Shown: piece by piece, positions 8,819-17,196 of the stretch | How positions within the stretch are numbered: position 1 is the stretch's first letter | Layout of the letters: every line of letters starts with the position of its first letter | Assembly (NCBI GenBank): GCA_022616415.1 | Contig: JAKEEU010000336.1 | Coordinates: 16,296 to 80,295, forward strand | Reading direction: 5' to 3' | Source: Candidatus Zhuqueibacterota bacterium | GTDB lineage: Bacteria; Zhuqueibacterota; Zhuqueibacteria; Zhuqueibacterales; Zhuqueibacteraceae | DNA: 64,000 bases | Notes under the pieces: model-generated | Database searches by the model: none | What the model was told of the DNA's origin: nothing | The model's input: the letters and a program-made list of their open reading frames with translations, nothing else | Translations under genes and position numbers: made by a program

Positions 8819-8843
8819 GCCCCGATACGCTCGGGGCTTTTTT
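8819..8843 (+). terminator. Rho-independent terminator
   Basis: GCCCCGA (8819-8825), loop TACGC, TCGGGGC (8831-8837), then six T residues. The 7-bp G+C-rich stem and T-run are textbook. It closes the small basic gene. Confidence 0.9.
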
Positions 8844-8884
8844 GTTTTGCCTTGACGATTTTAGGCGCAGCCAAATCCATTGCA

Positions 8885-8923
8885 AATTTTAAATTGCAAA
8901 TTTTCAATTTGCAATTTAAAATT
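8885..8923. repeat. Perfect 18-bp inverted repeat upstream of the alcohol dehydrogenase
   Basis: Arms at 8885-8902 and 8906-8923 are perfect reverse complements (AATTTTAAATTGCAAATT) with a 3-base loop. The element is almost entirely A+T, ends 39 bases before the start codon at 8963, and would fold in both DNA and RNA. Confidence 0.75.
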
Positions 8924-8962
8924 CAAAACTATTTTTACCGCGAAAAACTTGCAGAGCCACCC

Positions 8963-10009
8963 ATGCACGCGCTCACCTTCCACGGCATCGAAACCATCAA
9001 ATACGAATCCGTTCCCGACCCGGAGATTGAATCCCCCGGTGATGTGATCGTCAAAGTTCACCTCGCCGGCATTTGCGGCTCGGATTTGCACGTCTATCAC
9101 GGCCGCGAAAAAGGCCTCGACGCCGGCACCGTCATGGGGCATGAGTTCATCGGTGAGATCATTGAGTCAGGAAAAGAAGTCCGAAAAATCAAAAAAGGCG
9201 AATTGGTTTTCAGCCCCTTCACCACCAACTGCGGTCACTGTTTTTATTGCCGCAAAAATTTGCCGTGTCGATGCATTGGCGGCCAACTTTTCGGCTGGGT
9301 GCAAAACGGCGTTGGGTTGCACGGCGGCCAAGCCGAGTTTGTGCGCGTGCCGCTTGCAGAATCCACCCTCCTCCCTGTTCCCGAAAATGTTCTCGCCGAA
9401 GAAGCGTTGTTGTTGGGAGATATTTTTTCAACCGGCTATTTTTGTGCGGATATGGCAGACATCACACCGGAAGGAACTTACGCGGTGATTGGCTGCGGGC
9501 CGGTTGGTCTCATGGCAATCGTCGGCGCACGCGAATTGGGTGCAGAAAGGATTTACGCGATTGATACAATTCCCGAGCGTTTGGCGCTTGCTATGAAATT
9601 TGGCGCAACTTGCATCGACTACCAAAAAGAAAAACCGCTGACAGTCCTCCGTGACGGCACCGCAGGCGGAGGCGCCGATGCCGTGCTGGAAGCTGTTGGT
9701 AGTCCCGCCGCCGCAAGATTGGCGATTGACTTGGTTCGTCCTGGCGGCATCATCTCCGTCGCCGGCGTGCACAACGAAGAACATTTTGTCTTCTCCCCTG
9801 CCGAAGCCTACGACAAAAATCTCACCTACAAAGTCGGCCGCTGTCCAGCACGTTATTACATGGAGCGACTCATCCCGCTCGTGCAGAAAAAGAAATATGA
9901 TTTGACGGCAATTATTTCCCACCGCTTGCCGCTTGCCGAGGGAGTTCGCGGGTACAAAATTTTTGCGGAGAAATTGGAGGGTTGCACGAAGGTGGTGGTG
10001 AGGCCGTAA
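8963..10009 (+). CDS. Zinc-dependent medium-chain alcohol/sorbitol dehydrogenase
   Basis: 348 residues from the ATG at 8963. Longer in-frame starts would translate the A+T palindrome. The MDR plan is clear: GICGSDLHVYHG (catalytic-zinc cysteine), GHEFIG, a structural zinc loop with NCGHCFYCRKNLPC, and the Rossmann motif CGPVGLMA. The NAD(P)-binding aspartate (AIDTIPERL) suggests NAD preference. The enzyme oxidises a secondary alcohol or polyol; the substrate is unknown. It is monocistronic and converges on the Uma2 gene. Confidence 0.9.
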   Translation: MHALTFHGIETIKYESVPDPEIESPGDVIVKVHLAGICGSDLHVYHGREKGLDAGTVMGHEFIGEIIESGKEVRKIKKGELVFSPFTTNCGHCFYCRKNLPCRCIGGQLFGWVQNGVGLHGGQAEFVRVPLAESTLLPVPENVLAEEALLLGDIFSTGYFCADMADITPEGTYAVIGCGPVGLMAIVGARELGAERIYAIDTIPERLALAMKFGATCIDYQKEKPLTVLRDGTAGGGADAVLEAVGSPAAARLAIDLVRPGGIISVAGVHNEEHFVFSPAEAYDKNLTYKVGRCPARYYMERLIPLVQKKKYDLTAIISHRLPLAEGVRGYKIFAEKLEGCTKVVVRP

Positions 10010-10034
10010 CACAGACAGCTTGTCTGTGCCTTTT
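10010..10034 (+). terminator. Possible terminator between convergent genes
   Basis: CACAGACA-GCT-TGTCTGTG (10010-10028) followed by CCTTTT. The stem is perfect but the T-run is short, so termination is plausible rather than certain. It sits between the dehydrogenase stop and the convergent Uma2 stop. Confidence 0.4.
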
Positions 10035-10038
10035 ATCA

Positions 10039-10650
10039 TCACAGTTTGACCCCTTTGAAAATTTCCTGCACCGGCAATTCAAAATCGGGCAACACACCGG
10101 GAGCTCTAAGAATGTCACGGACGCTGCGTTTTTCTTCAGAAGTGCAAACCAATACCTCTCGCGTAGAAGAGAAAACCAGCCAAACAATTTTCGCGCCCTG
10201 TTGCAGATAGGCATCAACTTTTTCCATTACACTCATGAAGTTATCATCCGGCGAAACAATTTCTATAGCCAGATCTGGCGCCATAGTTGGAAAGTGATAC
10301 CAGTCTTCGGGTAAACGATCATTGGAAATAAAACACACATCCGGAATTCTCGACTCGTCGGGGCGATCACTCCAAAGGCGAAAATTGGCTTCGGTAGCGA
10401 CAATCCCAATGGGGCGGCTGTCCAAATAAACGCCAATTTTTTTCGCCATATTTGCCTGAATGGCGGCATGCACAAGATTTGGCATTTTGAACACCACCTT
10501 TCCATTGTAAAGTTCAGCCGGATAAGGAAGCGACAAGCGCTCCAATTCGTCAACGGTCACGTCATCACGTTCTTCGATTGGAATGGGCTCTTTGGCGGCA
10601 ATATCGGAAAGGTTGGGCGCGATTGGGGTTTTGGCAGTGATTTGCTCCAT
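10039..10650 (-). CDS. Uma2-family (DUF820) restriction-endonuclease-fold protein
   Basis: 203 residues. The PD-(D/E)XK-like core of Uma2 proteins is visible: ELYNGKVVFK, RIPDVCFIS (catalytic aspartate), APDLAIEIVSPDD (E and the ExK-type strand), and the helix VDAYLQQGAKIVWLV. These proteins are very abundant in cyanobacteria, Chloroflexi and FCB bacteria; their physiological role is unsettled. It is a single gene. A second, longer Uma2 protein is at 57397. Confidence 0.9.
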   Translation of the reverse strand: MEQITAKTPIAPNLSDIAAKEPIPIEERDDVTVDELERLSLPYPAELYNGKVVFKMPNLVHAAIQANMAKKIGVYLDSRPIGIVATEANFRLWSDRPDESRIPDVCFISNDRLPEDWYHFPTMAPDLAIEIVSPDDNFMSVMEKVDAYLQQGAKIVWLVFSSTREVLVCTSEEKRSVRDILRAPGVLPDFELPVQEIFKGVKL

Positions 10651-11631
10651 ACGTCATTCCTCTATCAAGCTAATGAAAACGTCGGATAACATTAGCAATA
10701 TACACAACCCTTGACATGAAAGCAAGTCGAAAATTATGCACTTTGGGGTCTGGGATAATTTGCTTTTGCCATGCACCGGCAACCAGTCGAAGCGCAGCGG
10801 AGATCCCGAATCTCGGAACAACCAGAAAAATCTCTTGCTTTCCACCTCCCGCTTTGTTAAATTTTATGCACTTCCCTGATTCTTGGGCAACTGGCCTGAG
10901 CAAAACAATAACCCGACTGGTGAGCGCTGCCGTTGGAAGAGCAAGATTTAAAACTGATTTTTAACGCCATCGAATCCGGCAAATGCCTGGCGTTTTTAGG
11001 CGCGGGCGCTTGTACGGCTTTTCGCAAAAATGGCCGCGACGACGAGCCGGGGTTGCCGACCGGCGGCGAATTGGCCAAATGGCTGGCGGAAAAGTGCCAA
11101 TACACCAACGGCACGACGTACGATCTTGCCCGCGTCGCCGAGTATTTTCTCTACACGCAAAGCGGCGACCGTGAGCCGCTCGAACGCGCGCTGCAAGAAA
11201 AGCTCAACATCGGCTGCTCGCCCCGTCCCATTCATACTGTTTTAGCCCAGCTTCCCCAAGTCAAAATCGTTCTCACCTCGAATTATGACACCTTGCTCGA
11301 AAACGAGCTGACGCGTTATGGCCGCAACCTCATCCGGCACGTTTATAATCTCAACAACCCGCGCGCCGGACATTTTCAAGGCACGATCTTCTTTGGCGAG
11401 AAAGACCTCATTTTGCACAAAATGCACGGCAGCATTGACGAACCGAATAGTTTCGTGATCACACAATCAGATTACATTCGCTATCTCGCCAATCTGCATG
11501 ATATAGACCGTGGCATGCCGGAGTATTTTCGCAAGGTGATGATTCCCCAATTGACGCTGCTCTTTCTCGGCTACAGTTTGGAAGATTGGAATTTCCGCGT
11601 CATTTGGGAAGGCGTTCTATCCACCCATCAG

Positions 11632-11637
11632 ATATAT
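11632..11637. repeat. Target-site duplication, left copy
   Basis: ATATAT directly abuts the left inverted repeat and matches 13761-13766. The following G is shared by both sides, so the duplication could also be read as 7 bp. Confidence 0.7.
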
Positions 11638-11657
11638 GAGGCTTTCGTAAAAAGTCA
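11638..11657. repeat. Left terminal inverted repeat of the insertion sequence
   Basis: Begins GAGGCTTTCGTAAAAAGTCA; 17 of 20 bases match the complement of the right end. Confidence 0.8.
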
Positions 11658-11779
11658 GTAAAAAGTGATAGTTTTAATGGAAGTAAACAAAAGTTCAATA
11701 CAAATATTTATGTTATTGGTTGTATGTTATATTTTATTGGTCGAAATTATGTGATTTAACATAAAAAACAAAAAACGGC

Positions 11780-13582
11780 CTAACAAAAGGCCAAATTCGA
11801 GGCCTCGAAAACCGTGTTGGGCGCTTCGGGTGCCGGTTTTGGTGACGACAGAACATACTTCACCATCCGCTTGATATTGCACCCCAAGGCCTTGAAGAAA
11901 ATCACCAACTCCACGCGGGGTTGGCCGCGTACGCGCAAGCGCCCCATGCCGTGCCGAGTCTTCATCTCGGCATTGGTGGACTCAATACCGGCGCGGATGT
12001 TGTTGCGCTCTTTGAAAGCTTCGGTTTCTTGCTCACGTCGTCGTTGTGAGGAGACCACCTCCGGTTGTGAAAAAGCCAGAACCGCTTGCTTCTTTTGTAA
12101 GGTCACCGGGCAATTGGCCAGCAGCGGACAGCCTTCACATTGCGAACGATCAAAATGAACCAGGAAGCGACGCTCCGATTGTTCCAGCGGGGCTTGGCGT
12201 ACACGTTGCGGCCGTTGATCGAGCGGCTTTTGTCCGGCGGGACAAGCGAGGATCGTGGTGCCGTCCTCGACAAATACAAAATCCACCAGCTTGAGCTTTT
12301 CGGGATGACTATCGCAGCCCGTCAAGTTGCCTTGCAAATCCACGCCGCGCTCCGCACAGGCGATGATGTTTTCGCCGCTGACGAAATTGCCGTCACCATA
12401 CAACACCTCGGGCTTGAGATCATTGGCCGCCAAACGATCCACCACCGCGACCGTCGTATGTTGATCACTATGGTTGGAAGGATCAACCTGCACATCGGTA
12501 ATGAGTTGCAAGGCATTGTCTGCTGAACAGGTTTCCGTCAACGTCACTTCATAGCCCTGGCCCTTGTAACCATAAGCTGCATCCTCATCGGAAGGGTTTT
12601 GCAAAGCGCCGGAGGGAATTTCATTCGCCGGTTTGACAACCGCCGGGCTTGGCGGTTTAACTTTTTGATGATCGCCGACCGCGGTTGTCGGCGAAGTGGG
12701 CGTTTCAAGCGTTGCGGCGCTCAATGCTGATGCGGTCGCGACAGTGGTTTCGTCGGCAGTTGCACTGACGGTTTCGGGAGGATGAACCGTAACGGTCGTG
12801 GTCTCTGATGTCTGTACGATAGCGCAATGTTCGTCAAAGACGCGTTGCAACAGGGTCATCACCTTCAAGGACGCTATCTTGTCGTCACCGCGGAAACGGT
12901 CGATGAGATACCACATATCATTGGCGCATTCGCCCAACCGGTGCTGCGTTTTCCGCGACCGCGCATCGGCGAAGTAGCCGCGGCGCTGATCATAACGCTC
13001 CGCAAAATGCCTTGGCAACCGTTGGTAACGCTCTGGAGCAACCTGCTTGAGCTTGCGCAGAAAGTTCTCGGTGACACGGACGAAAAGCTCCAGGCGTGAG
13101 AGCTTCGCCATGTTGGAGGTGATATGAGAAGAATCCAGACGTTGCGCACTGGTATCAGTGTTCAGAACCTTGATGAGATGGGCGGTGGCGCGCTCAAAGA
13201 GGCGGCGCGCCAGGGCGTGGGTGAGAATCAGTTGCCGAAAATTGTGCAGGGTTTTTTGACAGACAATCACCTCCTCAAGCGGCAGCTCAAAAGCGTATTC
13301 CAGGCGTTTATCGCAATATGTGGCTTCGACGAGTTGTTCATCGGTCCAATCGTAGATTTCCTTTAAAATGTGCAACACGATGAGCAGGGCGATGTATTTA
13401 ATCGGCCGCCCCATCCTGGCGTCAAAAAACTGGGCATACTCATTTTCGATAGTGACAAGAAAGGGAAGCAAGTTGTCTTTCATCACCCGCGCCCAGGTTT
13501 TGTCGAAGAAGGCGATCTCTTTGACACCGTATTTGCCTTGGCAGGGGAAAATTTCGGTTTGCAGGGAGAGGTTTCTAAACAT
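11780..13582 (-). CDS. DDE transposase, IS1182-like
   Basis: 600 residues. The N-terminal DUF772-type helical region (GRPIKYIALLIVLHILKEIYDWTDEQLVEA) is followed by a DDE catalytic fold: LDSSH (first Asp, near residue 149), YGDGNFVSGE (second Asp) and RAGIESTNAEMKTRHGMGRLRVRG (Glu near the end). A zinc-like cluster CEGCPLLANCP lies between. Unusual is a low-complexity Thr/Pro/Ala linker of about 75 residues (near 255-335) before the second catalytic aspartate. No frameshift or stop is seen, so the element may be active or recently inserted. Confidence 0.92.
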   Translation of the reverse strand: MFRNLSLQTEIFPCQGKYGVKEIAFFDKTWARVMKDNLLPFLVTIENEYAQFFDARMGRPIKYIALLIVLHILKEIYDWTDEQLVEATYCDKRLEYAFELPLEEVIVCQKTLHNFRQLILTHALARRLFERATAHLIKVLNTDTSAQRLDSSHITSNMAKLSRLELFVRVTENFLRKLKQVAPERYQRLPRHFAERYDQRRGYFADARSRKTQHRLGECANDMWYLIDRFRGDDKIASLKVMTLLQRVFDEHCAIVQTSETTTVTVHPPETVSATADETTVATASALSAATLETPTSPTTAVGDHQKVKPPSPAVVKPANEIPSGALQNPSDEDAAYGYKGQGYEVTLTETCSADNALQLITDVQVDPSNHSDQHTTVAVVDRLAANDLKPEVLYGDGNFVSGENIIACAERGVDLQGNLTGCDSHPEKLKLVDFVFVEDGTTILACPAGQKPLDQRPQRVRQAPLEQSERRFLVHFDRSQCEGCPLLANCPVTLQKKQAVLAFSQPEVVSSQRRREQETEAFKERNNIRAGIESTNAEMKTRHGMGRLRVRGQPRVELVIFFKALGCNIKRMVKYVLSSPKPAPEAPNTVFEASNLAFC

Positions 13583-13690
13583 AAGTTACGCTGGTTATGA
13601 AATAGATCAAAATAATTTTAACACAATATAAACATATTTATTCAAGAAATCAAATAATTTTTGACTGGAAAAATTTAAAAACAAAAATAC

Positions 13691-13727
13691 CAGAGGACAA
13701 ACGTTCACATAGAGGACAACCGTTCAC
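13691..13727. repeat. Tandem direct repeat near the right end of the insertion sequence
   Basis: AGAGGACAAACGTTCAC and AGAGGACAACCGTTCAC, 19 bp apart, just inside the right end and upstream of the transposase. Subterminal repeats of this type are often transposase or regulator binding sites; that role is inferred. Confidence 0.55.
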
Positions 13728-13740
13728 TTGTTGACACAAT

Positions 13741-13760
13741 TGACTTTTTACGAATTACTC
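13741..13760. repeat. Right terminal inverted repeat of the insertion sequence
   Basis: Complement reads GAGTAATTCGTAAAAAGTCA and pairs with 11638-11657; it is followed directly by ATATAT at 13761-13766. Confidence 0.8.
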
Positions 13761-13766
13761 ATATAT
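13761..13766. repeat. Target-site duplication, right copy
   Basis: ATATAT, identical to 11632-11637. Confidence 0.7.
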
Positions 13767-13937
13767 GGCTTGCAAAAAACTTCTTATGCCGTGGTGAAGC
13801 AGCCCTCTGATTTTCAAAAAATGTTTTGGTCAAGTCGTAAAGTAAAAATTCTGGATAGCGATCTAACTGAGTTTGCCAAAAAGCTGGCCGAGCGTTTCAA
13901 TCTGGAAATTCCGCAGTTGGATATTAAAAAGAAATAG
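13767..13937 (+). pseudogene. SIR2-domain defence effector, 3' part
   Basis: 56 residues plus stop, in the frame that continues from 11637. The sequence (SYAVVKQPSDFQKMFW... then VKILDSDLTEFAKKLAERF) is the typical C-terminal strand and helix of SIR2_2-like proteins. Joined to the 5' part, it gives a 291-residue protein with no frame disruption. It ends one base before the nSTAND ATG, showing that the two genes were translationally coupled before insertion. A TTG inside the element could start a fragment, but without the catalytic core. Confidence 0.82.
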
Positions 13938-13938
13938 A

Positions 13939-16788
13939 ATGAACCGAGCACCGTACAAATATCTCGAGTACTACACTTTTGAAGACGCGGATCTGTTCTT
14001 CGGTCGTGAAGAAGAAACCCAGAAAATGGTGGGTGAGATTCTTTCTACAAAATTGCTGGTGCTCTTCTCTCCCTCCGGCTCTGGAAAGACCTCGCTGATC
14101 AATGCCGGGGTGCGACCGGAGTTGGAAAAGCTCGGTTATAAAACCGTTTATGTCCGTCTGGAGGATGATCCCATTCCTTCCGTGCGCAATGCGGTGGCAC
14201 AGGCGTTTAATCTCGATGCTGCGGGACAGAATACTGACCTGCACGGTTTTTTGCAAGAAGCAACCCGCCAAATCGAAAAGTCGTTGGTGATTTTCATCGA
14301 TCAGTTTGAAGAGTTTTTTATTATTTTTTCCAATGAGAAGCTACGCCACGAATTCATCCAACAAGTAGCAAAAATCAAATTCGACGACAAATTGCCGGTT
14401 TTTCTTGTGCTCTCATTGCGCGAGGATTATTTTGCCAACCTGCACGAGTTCCGTGAGGCCATTCCCTCCATCTTTCAGAACAATGCCAACATTCACTTGG
14501 AGCCGTTCACCGAGGCCGAAGCAAGGCGCGCGATTACCGAGCCGGTCAAAACTTTTGGTATCGAATTTCAAAAAGATTTGGTGGACACGCTTGTTCAGGA
14601 TTTGAAGAACGGCAAGGCTGGCATTGAGCCGATAAAGCTGCAAATTGTCTGTCATACTTTGTGGCAGCAAAAGCCGGCCACCGCCACCCAGCTCACCGTG
14701 GCCCATTATCAGGCCAGCGGCGAGACTGAAGCCATTCTGCGCGACCATGTTTCCCACCTGCTCAAAAAAGTGCCGCGACGGCAACATAGTCTGATGGTGA
14801 AGATATTTGAAGCCTTGAAAACGCCGGACAACACCAAGCGCTATCGCTCCATGAGCGATTTGCAAGAAACCTTAGGCCTGAAGCGAGACCGTTTAGAAAC
14901 AGTTTTGCAATATCTTACCACACTTAATCTGCTGCGACACGAAGAACGCACTGACGACGATTGGTACGAATTTAAACACGATTATCTGGTGAGCGAAATT
15001 GCCAGTTGGCTGCGCGCCCGCCAGGAGCGCCTCGCGCAACGACGACTGCTTTATGGCTTGTCGCCCGGTGTGGCGCTCTTGCTAGGTTTGTTGGCTTATC
15101 TATTCATCCAGTATAACTCGTTTTACGCGGGTTTGGTGTCGCCGAAAAATGTTGCCTCGGAGGAGGATGAAATTGCCGTTTTTCGCAGTAATCCCTTTTA
15201 TCAAGTTGTCGCAACCACCGGGTTTCGGTTGTCTGAAGCGCGTGATGATAGCACACGAAGGGCCTTCAAAAATCACTTTAAAATAGGATTTTGGAAAAGC
15301 GAAGACTGGCGGTGGTTGGGGGGTAAATTGAGTCTTGATATTGGAGGAAAGTTGCTCTTTTACCTCGATGAAATTCAAGTAGCACTTGACACTCTCCTCG
15401 CCGCGCTCAAAGATCAAAATCCTGATGTGCGTTCCCAAGCCGCCGCCGCGCTGACAGATTTAGGCAAAAGCGATGACCGCGTCATTTCCGCCCTCCTCGC
15501 CGCGCTCAAAGATCAAGATCCCTACGTGCGTGACCAAGCCGCCGTCGCGCTGGTCAATTTAGGTAAAAGCGATGACCGCGTCATTTCTGCTCTCCTCGCC
15601 GCGCTCAAAGATCCAAATACGAATCGTTACGAAACCGCCGCCGCGGCGCTGGTCAATTTAGGTAAAAGCCATGACCGCGTCATTTCCACTCTCCTCGCCG
15701 CGCTCAAGGATCAAAATTACCATCGTTACCGGAACGCCATCGCTACGCTAGTCAATTTAGGCAGAAGCGATGATCGTGTTATTTCCGCTCTCGTCGCCGC
15801 GCTCAATTATCGCCCTTCAAGTGACCGCATCCAAGCCGCCACCGCGCTGGTCAGTTTAGGCAAAAGCGATGATCGCGTCATTTCCACTCTCGTCGCCGAG
15901 CTCGGAGATCAATATCCAAATGTCCGCAGTGAAGCCGCCGCCGCGCTGGTCAATTTAGGCAAAAGCGATGATCGCGTCATTTCCGCTCTTATCGCTGCGC
16001 TCAAAGATCAAAATTTGGGTGACGCCGCCGCGGCGCTGGGAAATTTAGGCAAAAGCGATGACCGCGTCATTTCTGCTCTCCTCGCCGCCCTCAAAGATCA
16101 AAGTTCATTTGTGCGTGAACAAGCCGCCACGGTGCTGATCAATTTAGGCAAAAGCGATGATCGCGTCATTTCCGCTCTCATTGCTACGCTCAAAGATGTA
16201 GATGAAGATGTTCGCCGGCAAGCGGCTCAAGCCCTGGGTGCGCTCCTCAATCTTAAACCAGAGTATGAGCTGTTCAAATGGCTTACCAACCCTTTGAGCG
16301 GCTATCGCACCGCCAGTGCTCAGGCTTTGGCACGACAAGATTCTCTACCACTCGTGCTTCAAAACCAAATTAATCGACTTCGCAAAGATGGGCGCCCGTG
16401 GGTTCGGCTCGCGGCTTGGGAGGCGCATGAGCTGATTCAAGAACGATTCGAATCTGAGAAAAAGGCGATGCAGCTTCTTCATAAGGCCGATTCGCTTTTT
16501 GCCAGTAATCAGCTATCAGTAGCCAGTTATCATTATGGAACTGCGTTTTACATTTTGATAGATGTTATTCGAGTGGACAGCGCCAAAACCGCCTACGCCA
16601 CATTTCAGCAGGCGCGTTGTAAGGCTAAGCTCAAGCGCAATGTCGCCGCGCTCAATGATTTGGAGCTCGCCTTTCAATATCAAAAATCTTTGCGAGATAC
16701 ATTGCAAGCGGAAATGGCCAAGCCGGAGAACGATTGGAAGATTTTGGAGGGGAATTGGTATTTGCGGGAGGTGCTGTTGAAAAGATAA
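13939..16788 (+). CDS. Membrane-anchored nSTAND NTPase with HEAT repeats and TPR-like tail (predicted phage sensor)
   Basis: 949 residues from the ATG at 13939. Order: nSTAND1-type NTPase (YKYLEYYTFEDADLFFGREEE at the start, Walker A SPSGSGKT near 44-51, Walker B LVIFIDQFEEFF near 116-127), a winged-helix-like region to about 360, one transmembrane helix (about 371-393), a linker, nine HEAT repeats of 32-33 residues (about 486-767), and a helical TPR-like tail. STAND proteins oligomerise on sensing a trigger and switch on an effector. Here no effector domain is fused; the SIR2 gene directly upstream supplies it. Partner and trigger are inferred. With SIR2 broken, this gene may now be expressed from the insertion sequence or be silent. 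Confidence 0.85.
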   Translation: MNRAPYKYLEYYTFEDADLFFGREEETQKMVGEILSTKLLVLFSPSGSGKTSLINAGVRPELEKLGYKTVYVRLEDDPIPSVRNAVAQAFNLDAAGQNTDLHGFLQEATRQIEKSLVIFIDQFEEFFIIFSNEKLRHEFIQQVAKIKFDDKLPVFLVLSLREDYFANLHEFREAIPSIFQNNANIHLEPFTEAEARRAITEPVKTFGIEFQKDLVDTLVQDLKNGKAGIEPIKLQIVCHTLWQQKPATATQLTVAHYQASGETEAILRDHVSHLLKKVPRRQHSLMVKIFEALKTPDNTKRYRSMSDLQETLGLKRDRLETVLQYLTTLNLLRHEERTDDDWYEFKHDYLVSEIASWLRARQERLAQRRLLYGLSPGVALLLGLLAYLFIQYNSFYAGLVSPKNVASEEDEIAVFRSNPFYQVVATTGFRLSEARDDSTRRAFKNHFKIGFWKSEDWRWLGGKLSLDIGGKLLFYLDEIQVALDTLLAALKDQNPDVRSQAAAALTDLGKSDDRVISALLAALKDQDPYVRDQAAVALVNLGKSDDRVISALLAALKDPNTNRYETAAAALVNLGKSHDRVISTLLAALKDQNYHRYRNAIATLVNLGRSDDRVISALVAALNYRPSSDRIQAATALVSLGKSDDRVISTLVAELGDQYPNVRSEAAAALVNLGKSDDRVISALIAALKDQNLGDAAAALGNLGKSDDRVISALLAALKDQSSFVREQAATVLINLGKSDDRVISALIATLKDVDEDVRRQAAQALGALLNLKPEYELFKWLTNPLSGYRTASAQALARQDSLPLVLQNQINRLRKDGRPWVRLAAWEAHELIQERFESEKKAMQLLHKADSLFASNQLSVASYHYGTAFYILIDVIRVDSAKTAYATFQQARCKAKLKRNVAALNDLELAFQYQKSLRDTLQAEMAKPENDWKILEGNWYLREVLLKR
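15394..16240 (+). repeat. Nine near-identical 99-bp HEAT-repeat units inside the nSTAND gene
   Basis: Units begin with variants of CTCCTCGCCGCGCTCAAAGA and contain GTCAATTTAGGCAAAAGCGA and CGCGTCATTTCCGCTCT with very few changes. The conserved peptide is LAALKDQ...VR..AA.AL.NLGKSDDRVISAL. Variation is concentrated in about 10 residues of the first helix; unit 7 is 9 bp shorter. The last unit degrades. Confidence 0.92.
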
Positions 16789-16857
16789 AAAAGAGAAAAA
16801 GAAAAAACGGCGAAACAGAATTGGTAAAATATAGCTTCTGAACAAAAATTTTTTCCG

Positions 16858-16886
16858 TTGTTTTTCAGGGCCGTCTTTTTTATATT
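16858..16886 (+). promoter_or_regulatory. Putative promoter for the RHH antitoxin gene
   Basis: TTGTTT (16858-16863), 17-base spacer, TATATT (16881-16886), 34 bases before the ATG at 16921. Confidence 0.5.
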
Positions 16887-16920
16887 AGACCAGAACAATT
16901 TTTAAAAATATGGTGTTGGT

Positions 16921-17196
16921 ATGCAGACAAATACAACTACAGCCTTTGATAGCATGTCCATGAAAAACGAGCTTGCCATTCCGAGTGAAATTTGGGAGGC
17001 GGCGCAGCAACTTGCCGGAAAGTTGGGGCTTTCTGCCAATGAGCTTTTTGCAACAGCCCTTTCTGATTTTATTCGACGATACGGCGAGGTCGATATAACG
17101 GCTGAGCTTGACAAGATCTACTCGGATACAGACTCGGCTATCGATCTTGTATTAGGCGCCATGCAGTTTACATCATTGCCGCAAGAGAAATGGTGA
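16921..17196 (+). CDS. Ribbon-helix-helix antitoxin (MazE/CopG-like), toxin absent
   Basis: 91 residues. Residues 16-58 have the RHH-like pattern ELAIPSEIWEAAQQLAGKLGLSANELFATALSDFIRRY, followed by ITAELDKIYSD and an ending SLPQEKW. This arrangement is typical of antitoxins encoded directly before a MazF/PemK toxin. No toxin follows: the stop overlaps a decayed AbrB-like sequence. It may be an orphan antitoxin, which could act as an anti-addiction factor or be relic DNA. Confidence 0.75.
   Translation: MQTNTTTAFDSMSMKNELAIPSEIWEAAQQLAGKLGLSANELFATALSDFIRRYGEVDITAELDKIYSDTDSAIDLVLGAMQFTSLPQEKW

Larger units (their letters stand above)
10933..11661 (+). pseudogene. SIR2-domain defence effector, 5' part, interrupted by an insertion sequence
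   Basis: The TTG at 10933 opens a frame of 242 residues, of which 235 are original (to 11637) and the last seven come from the inserted element. SIR2_2-like motifs are present: FLGAGAC near residues 21-27 (NAD-binding loop), LTSNYDTLLE near 115, KMHGSID near 164 (catalytic histidine) and LLFLGYSLEDWNFR near 211. These domains act as NADases or ADP-ribosyl-handling effectors in anti-phage systems. The missing C-terminal 56 residues are found intact at 13767-13937. The gene is probably inactive, although a truncated protein holding most catalytic elements could still be made. Confidence 0.85.
11638..13760 (-). mobile_element. IS1182-like insertion sequence inside the SIR2 gene
   Basis: 2123 bp bounded by imperfect inverted repeats GAGnnnTTCGTAAAAAGTCA (17 of 20 identical: 11638-11657 and the complement of 13741-13760), flanked by ATATAT on both sides. 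It holds a single long transposase gene on the minus strand. Excising it with one copy of the duplication joins the two SIR2 fragments in frame, which fixes the ends independently. The noncoding right end contains two copies of AGAGGACAAnCGTTCAC (13691-13727), possibly transposase binding sites. Confidence 0.88.

Noticed and set aside
15394..16240. 99-bp repeat array considered as a CRISPR or VNTR in non-coding DNA
   Set aside because: It is entirely inside one open frame and encodes HEAT repeats.
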